From: DATATJ01 sp963789075
Lineage (GTDB): Bacteria; Acidobacteriota; Vicinamibacteria; Vicinamibacterales; CAVVIG01
Reading direction: 5' to 3'
NCBI GenBank assembly: GCA_963789075.1
Contig: CAWBJQ010000011.1
Location: 166,727-230,726 of the forward strand
DNA length: 64,000 nucleotides
Shown here: piece by piece, positions 59,891 through 64,000 of the stretch
Layout: every line of letters begins with the position of its first letter
How positions within the stretch are numbered: position 1 is the stretch's first letter
Translations under genes and position numbers: made by a program
The notes under the pieces: model-generated
Told to the model about the DNA's origin: nothing
Database searches by the model: none
Seen by the model: the letters and a program-made list of their open reading frames with translations, nothing else

Positions 59891-60708
59891 ATGGCCGATC
59901 CGCTCGCGTTCAGCGGCTGCGGGCCGATGGGGATGCCGACGGCCGCGATGGCCGCGCTGTCCGACGGTGGCCCCGACAAGAACGGCGCCCCACTGAAGAA
60001 CGGTGCCAGCCACGCGAACGGTAACGGCACCCGTAACGGCAAGGGCCACGCAGTGGCAAGGGCCACTCGGGTGGCAAGCGCATCGTCAACGGCAAGGTGC
60101 ACACCACCGGCAAGGTCCTGCCAATGGCAAGGTTCACACCACCGGCAAGGTTCCTACCAACGGGAATGGCCACGCCAATGGCAAGAGCCACACCAATGGC
60201 AAGAGTCCCGCCAATGGCAAAGGCCTGACGCGCGAACCACTGCACCCGGTGACCATGTGGCGCGGTCGACTCGCGGTCGCCCTCGACGCGCTGACCATCG
60301 CGGCGACGATCGATCCGCCGATCGTGGAGCGCCGCAGCCCCATGGAGACCACCAACGTCCAGCTACCGACCGGCGACCGGCTGCGCATCCCGACGGGCGC
60401 GGAAACGCTGCGGCTCAAGAGCTACCTGATCGTGTGCCGGAACAGCGCACGGGACTACGCCGAGTTTGCCGATCTCGTCGACTCCATGGAGACTCAGACT
60501 GCGGCAGTGGTGTTGGCAGGCATGGACCGGTATTACGGGGGTCGGCGGGCCAGAGTGGCCACACAGCTGGTGCGACGACTGGCCGATCCGCACCCGTGAG
60601 GACGACGGCGACACATCGCAGTCGGACCGCAGCGGAGACGCTGATTGGGCCAATATCAGGCAGCGCTGCCTGGCGGTAGCGGTGGCGATGCTCGAGGAGG
60701 CGAGGTGA
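59891..60708 (+). CDS. Hypothetical actinobacterial protein with Asn-Gly-Lys linker, frameshifted
   Basis: The N-terminal part (MADPLAFSGCGPMGMPTAAM) leads into a low-complexity linker of NGK/NGN units. A folded C-terminal part follows: VTMWRGRLAVALDALTIAAT, NVQLPTGDRLRIPTGAETLRL, SYLIVCRNSARDYAEFADLV, LAGMDRYYGGRRARVATQLVRRLA. After an indel the end is ADWANIRQRCLAVAVAMLEEAR, whose TGA overlaps the GTG start of the Xre gene (GTGA). No function recognised. At least three indels. Confidence 0.5.
60050..60235 (+). repeat. Low-complexity ATGGCAAG/GGCAAGG repeat region
   Basis: Imperfect repeats of (a)atggcaag and ggcaaggt encode NGK-x units (NGKVHTTGKV, NGNGHANGKS, HTNGKSPANGKG). The repeat also lies where frame changes occur, so copy number in the true genome may differ. 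Confidence 0.7.
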
Positions 60709-61220
60709 CGTTGACCCCGGAGACACGGGATGCGCGTACCGAGGCCATTCCGGTACGCCCGCATCGCGGAGGGACGCCGCCACGGCCGCAGGGGACAACC
60801 GGCCGGTCGAGTTCTGGCCGACGTCGTCGATCCACGCCGCGCTCGAGACAGGACGATCTGGCCGTCTGGCAGCGCATCGTGACGGCGATCAAGCGCGATC
60901 CCTACGGACGAACGGCCCGTCAGGTCGAGGAAGTACTCGAGACGGCCAATCCGTACGGCGTCTCGAAGGCCATGGCCGAAGTGCTGAACCGCACCCGCGA
61001 CCACCTCGAGGCCAACGAGCGCGCCGAGGTGGCCCGTCACGTGCAGGTGCTGATCGAGCGGTCCGGGCTCAGCCAGCGCGAGTTCGCCTCGCGCATCGGC
61101 GTCCCCAACGAAGATCTCAGCGCCTACCTCGACGGCTCCACCAGCCCGTCCGCCTCGCTGATGATCCGGATCCGTCGGCTGTCCGACCGGTTCGCCAAGA
61201 TGCGCGGCGAGCGCGGCTGA
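60705..61220 (+). CDS. Xre-family helix-turn-helix regulator
   Basis: 171 residues. A basic, Pro/Arg/Ser-rich N-terminal region (~50 residues) precedes a helical domain (LAVWQRIVTAIKRDPYGRTA, NPYGVSKAMAEVLNRTRDHLEANERAEVARHV). The HTH is LIERSGLSQREFASRIGVPN followed by YLDGSTSPSASLMIRIRRL. I associate this type with mycobacteria. The GTG start at 60705 is preceded by GAGGAGG and overlaps the upstream gene's stop. Uninterrupted by indels. Confidence 0.8.
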   Translation: MTLTPETRDARTEAIPVRPHRGGTPPRPQGTTGRSSSGRRRRSTPRSRQDDLAVWQRIVTAIKRDPYGRTARQVEEVLETANPYGVSKAMAEVLNRTRDHLEANERAEVARHVQVLIERSGLSQREFASRIGVPNEDLSAYLDGSTSPSASLMIRIRRLSDRFAKMRGERG

Positions 61221-61234
61221 CGACGCTTCGCCCG

Positions 61235-61927
61235 GTGCCTGCCGCCAAGGTCACGTACGCGCTGATCCCCGGCGCGGGAGGCAGCGCGTGGTACTGGCAC
61301 CGCGTCGTCCCCCTGCTCTGCCGCGGCGGGCGCGGACGCCGTCTCGATCGAACTGCCCGTCGACCGACGACGCCGCCGACCTGTCCACCTACGCGGACAT
61401 CGTCTGCCGCGCCGTCGCCGACGCGACGGCGACCGCTGGTCGTCGTCGGACAGTCGATGGGGGCATTCACCGCGCCGATCGTCGCCGACCGGCTACCCAC
61501 GGCGCTCGCTGGTGCTCGTCAATCCGATGGTGCCGACGCCGGGCGAGGCGCCGGGACAGTGGTGGGAGGCGACGGGTCAGAAGCAGGCCATGCTCGCAAC
61601 TTCCGTCGAATCGGGTTCGGCGACAAGGACTTCGACATGGTCGAGGACTTCTTCCACGACGTGCCCGCCGACGTCCGCGACGAGGCGATGCGCCAAGCCC
61701 GAGCCAGCCCAGTCGGATACGCCGTTCGAGCAGCCGTGGCCGTTGGACCGCTGGCCGAGCGTGCCGACCGCGGGTGATGCACGGCAGCGACGACCGGCTG
61801 TTCCCGCTCGAGTTCCAGCGACGCGTGGTCCGCGATCGGCTCGGGATCGACGTCGACGCGATGCCGGGCGGGCATCTGTCGCGCTGAGTCAGACCGGCCG
61901 AACTTGCCCGACGCAACTGCTCGCTAG
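61235..61927 (+). CDS. Alpha/beta hydrolase, frameshifted
   Basis: Read across about five indels: MPAAKVTYALIPGAGGSAWYWHRVVPLL with oxyanion-type GAGG, LVVVGQSMGAFTAPIVADRLP with nucleophile Ser in GQSMG, LVNPMVPTPGEAPGQWWEATGQ, FDMVEDFFHDVPADVRDEAMRQ, and RVMHGSDDRLFPLEFQRRVV with the acid Asp and a terminal His in MPGGHL. Typical of mycobacterial esterase/hydrolases of unknown substrate. GTG start. The stop is placed at 61925-61927 assuming one more indel; otherwise 61887. Confidence 0.75.
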
Positions 61928-62635
61928 GGCGAGTCCCCTAACGCGCGCAGTTGATCGGCGGACAGGTCGGCGACCAACCAGCGGTCGCCGTCCTTGGTCA
62001 GGGTGACCCGCAACGGAAGGACCACCACGACCGGCGGCTTGCCGGCGCGTTCTGGGTTCCCGCCATGACCACCGCGACGCTGGCATCGTCGGACCGATGG
62101 CCTCCACTCCCGCAGAGATGGTGGTCGCCTGACACGAGACAGCTTCTGCTCGCCAAATCCTTTGCCATGGAATCGAATTCGCTTGCGGTAGGACGCGTCC
62201 GCGTCCTGGGCGTCATCAAGGCGACCACCCGGTCGCATCGACGCGCTCGGGCTCTGCGGGGAGAACGTGGCGGACGCTTCGGCGGCGCTGCTGGCGATGC
62301 CGACGACCTCGCCGCTGTCGGCGTGCAGCGCGCGGTCGGGGCACCGTCCACTGCAGGTAGCCGACCACGACCGCGGCCACCAATGCCGCAGCGGCCACCC
62401 CGACGACCGCCAACCGCAGCCCCGGCCCGTCGTCGTCGGTGCCGACCGTGACGCCGTCGCGGCGGAACAGCACGCCGTTGACGAGCACGCCCTGCACGAT
62501 CAGCAGGCACAGCACCGAGCAGACCGAGACCCACCACAGCGGCCACGCCAGCGCGATGCCGACGTACACCAGCGCCGCGATCGCCGCGAGCGGGACGAGC
62601 AGGTCGAAGCGCAACACCCGCAGGCGGTTCCTCAT
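61924..62635 (-). CDS. Mce-associated-like membrane protein, frameshifted
   Basis: N-terminal helices (LRFDLLVPLAAIAALVYVGIALAWPLWW, VCSVLCLLIVQGVLVNGVLF, LRLAVVGVAAAALVAAVVVGYLQW) are followed by a soluble NTF2-like domain ending VVVVLPLRVTLTKDGDRWLVADLSADQLRAL. From memory the gene order resembles M. tuberculosis Rv0198c-Rv0199-Rv0200, with this as the Rv0200-like gene. Its start overlaps the stop of the upstream membrane protein (ATGA). Two or more indels in the middle. Confidence 0.7.
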
Positions 62636-63224
62636 CGGATGGTCTCCAGGCTGGACACCAGAAGCTTGCCGTCGACGTCGGAGATGCCGAGCCGCAGCGT
62701 CCAGTGCACCGTCAGCGGCTGCGCCGCCACGTTCTGGCTGACCGAGGTGGCCGACGACGATCACGGTGTCGGTGCGCGTCGCGACCGCTCGCCAACTCCG
62801 GCTGCGGCGGGGGCGAGCCCGCGTCGCCGGGCGCAGGCGTGGTGCAGCGACTCGATCGAGACCGACTCGACCTGACCGACCGTCTGCGACTGCAGCCGCT
62901 GAACCACCTGACTGAACGGCTCGACGGCTTGCTCGAAGTTGGCGTTGAGTTGGCCGACGGTGCCGTCGTGCAGGGTCTCGCATGCTCGGTCGACGGTGTC
63001 CTTGTTCATGTTGATCAGGACGTCGTCCACTTCGCCGCGGCCTGCAGCACCGTCGTCTGGTAGGCGCGTTCGCTCGAGCGTCGGCGCGGTGGCCCGTCCA
63101 GATCAGCGCCGCGCGTACGACCGCGACAGACGCCACACCGCCCGAGCACCGCCGAACCGATCCCGAAGCCGGTGAACACACCGTCTCCATCTGGACGGGC
63201 TCGTCGGTCAGGGTCGTCGGGCAT
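62632..63224 (-). CDS. Mce-associated-like membrane protein, frameshifted
   Basis: The start MPDDPDRRARPDGDG at 63224 is followed by one membrane helix (VASVAVVRAALIWTGH across an indel). The helical soluble part is INMNKDTVDRACETLHDGTVGQLNANFEQ, VEPFSQVVQRLQSQTVGQVESVSI, and the end is DGKLLVSSLETIR-like. This is the general layout of Mce-associated proteins. Divergent from zmp1, 56 bases apart. Confidence 0.65.
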
Positions 63225-63280
63225 GGCGTGAGGCTACCCGCGCAAATGCCCGCTCCGCGGGCATCTGGAAGGATGGTGGG

Positions 63281-64000
63281 GTGACGGTAGAAGCCATGAG
63301 CTCCGGAATCGATCTGACCCACGTCGACGCGGACGCCCGCCCGCAGGACGATCTGTTCGGCCACGTGAACGGCCGCTGGTTGGCCGACTACGAGATGCCT
63401 GCCGACCGGGCCACCGACGGCGCGTTCCGGTTGCTCGCCGACCGCGCCGAGGAGCAGGTCCGCGACCTGATCACCGAGGCCGCCGGGGGCAGAAGCGCAG
63501 GATCCGGTCGACCGGGGCGGGCACCGACCAGCAGCGCATCGGCGACCTGTACGCCAGCTTCATGGACACCGCCGCCGTCGCCCGGATCGGCGTCGCCGCT
63601 GCTCGACGAGCTGGCCGAGGTCGACGCCGCCGCCGATCCCGACGCGTTGGCCGCGGTGCTCGGCGCGCTGCAGCGCACCGGCGTCGGTGGCGGCACCGGG
63701 GTCTACGTCGACACCGACTCCAAGGACTCCGACCCGCTATCTGCTGCACCTGTCCCAGTCCGGCCTCGGGCTGCCCGACGAGTCGTACTACCGCGACCCG
63801 CAGCACGCCGAGATCCTCGCGGCCTACCCCGCGCACATCGCGCGGATGTTCGCGCTCGTCTTGGCGACGGCCTACGGCGGAGCGGAGGCACCGCTGCGCG
63901 CATCGTCGCGCTGGAGACCAAGCTCGCCGCCGCCCACTGGGACGTCGTCAAGCGCCGCGACGCCGACCTGACCTACAACCTGCGCACCTTCGCCGATCTG
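63281..64000 (+). CDS. zmp1: M13 zinc metallopeptidase (Zmp1/PepO), truncated by window end, frameshifted
   Basis: Starts at GTG 63281 (or ATG 63296). The sequence SGIDLTHVDADARPQDDLFGHVNGRWLADYEMPADRATDGAF is very close to what I recall of mycobacterial Zmp1. It then continues ADRAEEQVRDLITEA, RIGDLYASFMDTAAV, TGVGGGTGVYVDTDSKDSD, LLHLSQSGLGLPDESYYRDP and DVVKRRDADLTYNLRTFADL over three frames. Only the N-terminal third is inside the window, so the HExxH zinc motif is not seen. Confidence 0.92.
   Translation, partial: MTVEAMSSGIDLTHVDADARPQDDLFGHVNGRWLADYEMPADRATDGAFRLLADRAEEQVRDLITEAAGGRSAGSGRPGRAPTSSASATCTPASWTPPPSPGSASPLLDELAEVDAAADPDALAAVLGALQRTGVGGGTGVYVDTDSKDSDPLSAAPVPVRPRAARRVVLPRPAARRDPRGLPRAHRADVRARLGDGLRRSGGTAARIVALETKLAAAHWDVVKRRDADLTYNLRTFADL

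Noticed and set aside
59756..64000. Recent horizontal transfer of a mycobacterial segment into the acidobacterial chromosome
   Set aside because: No integrase, transposase, tRNA target or flanking repeat is present, and genes are cut on both sides of the join; an assembly chimera is simpler.

Overview
The first ~59.75 kb reads as one stretch of a high-GC Gram-negative chromosome. It has outer-membrane proteins (BamD, porins, a patatin autotransporter, an Omp85-like barrel), an F-type ATP synthase operon, and several secreted protein families I associate with Acidobacteriota, probably Vicinamibacteria. That placement rests on recognised protein families, not on a marker gene. The last ~4.2 kb is different. 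It carries a clear mycobacterial zmp1 (M13 metallopeptidase) with two divergently transcribed Mce-associated-like membrane proteins and an actinobacterial Xre regulator. A response-regulator gene is cut off mid-domain at about 59,755, so the window is most simply a chimeric join of two genomes.

Many conserved genes are interrupted by single-base frame changes (bamD, pgsA, all atp genes, the sulP-type gene, the NodT-like gene, the alpha/beta hydrolase and others). These are densest at 22-30 kb, 5-7.5 kb, 14-15.4 kb and after 59.8 kb. Essential genes are affected while the homology continues in another frame, so I treat these as sequencing or assembly indels, not pseudogenes.

Layout. 1-3.8 kb: bamD tail, pgsA, a sugar nucleotidyltransferase with phosphomannomutase, and tRNA-Gly(CCC). 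3.8-12.5 kb: small secreted acidobacterial proteins, a NarL-type response regulator and an AraC-type DNA-binding protein. Five near-identical copies of a 16-bp partly palindromic element lie here, with two more near 52.6 and 54.9 kb. 12.5-17.3 kb: a YiaW/YiaV-like pair, a NodT-type outer-membrane factor and an ATP/ADP-translocase-type carrier. 17.7-20.3 kb: a secreted protein, a K+ channel and an AI-2E family permease. 20.3-30.2 kb: atpBEFHAGDC followed in the same direction by a SulP/STAS transporter and an AspT-like exchanger. 30.6-32.3 kb: ppk2 and a VIT-like membrane protein. 32.3-36.9 kb: a porin, DUF2950/DUF3300 proteins and a VirJ-like hydrolase. 36.8-45.4 kb: DUF808, aspartate 4-decarboxylase, a second AspT-like exchanger, an Orn/Lys/Arg decarboxylase and a DcaP-like porin. 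45.6-54.8 kb: a HAD-transaldolase fusion, a type Vd patatin autotransporter, a sigma-54 activator and a symporter-binding-protein fusion. 55-59.7 kb: PAP2, Omp85-like and kinase-like secreted proteins, a VOC protein and a truncated response regulator.

The most coherent biological theme is proton-motive-force management. Aspartate decarboxylation coupled to Asp/Ala exchange can generate a proton gradient. One AspT-like gene lies at the end of the ATP synthase operon. Polyphosphate kinase, an amino-acid decarboxylase of acid-resistance type and matching porins surround it. This functional link is inferred from gene order and family knowledge, not shown by the sequence.
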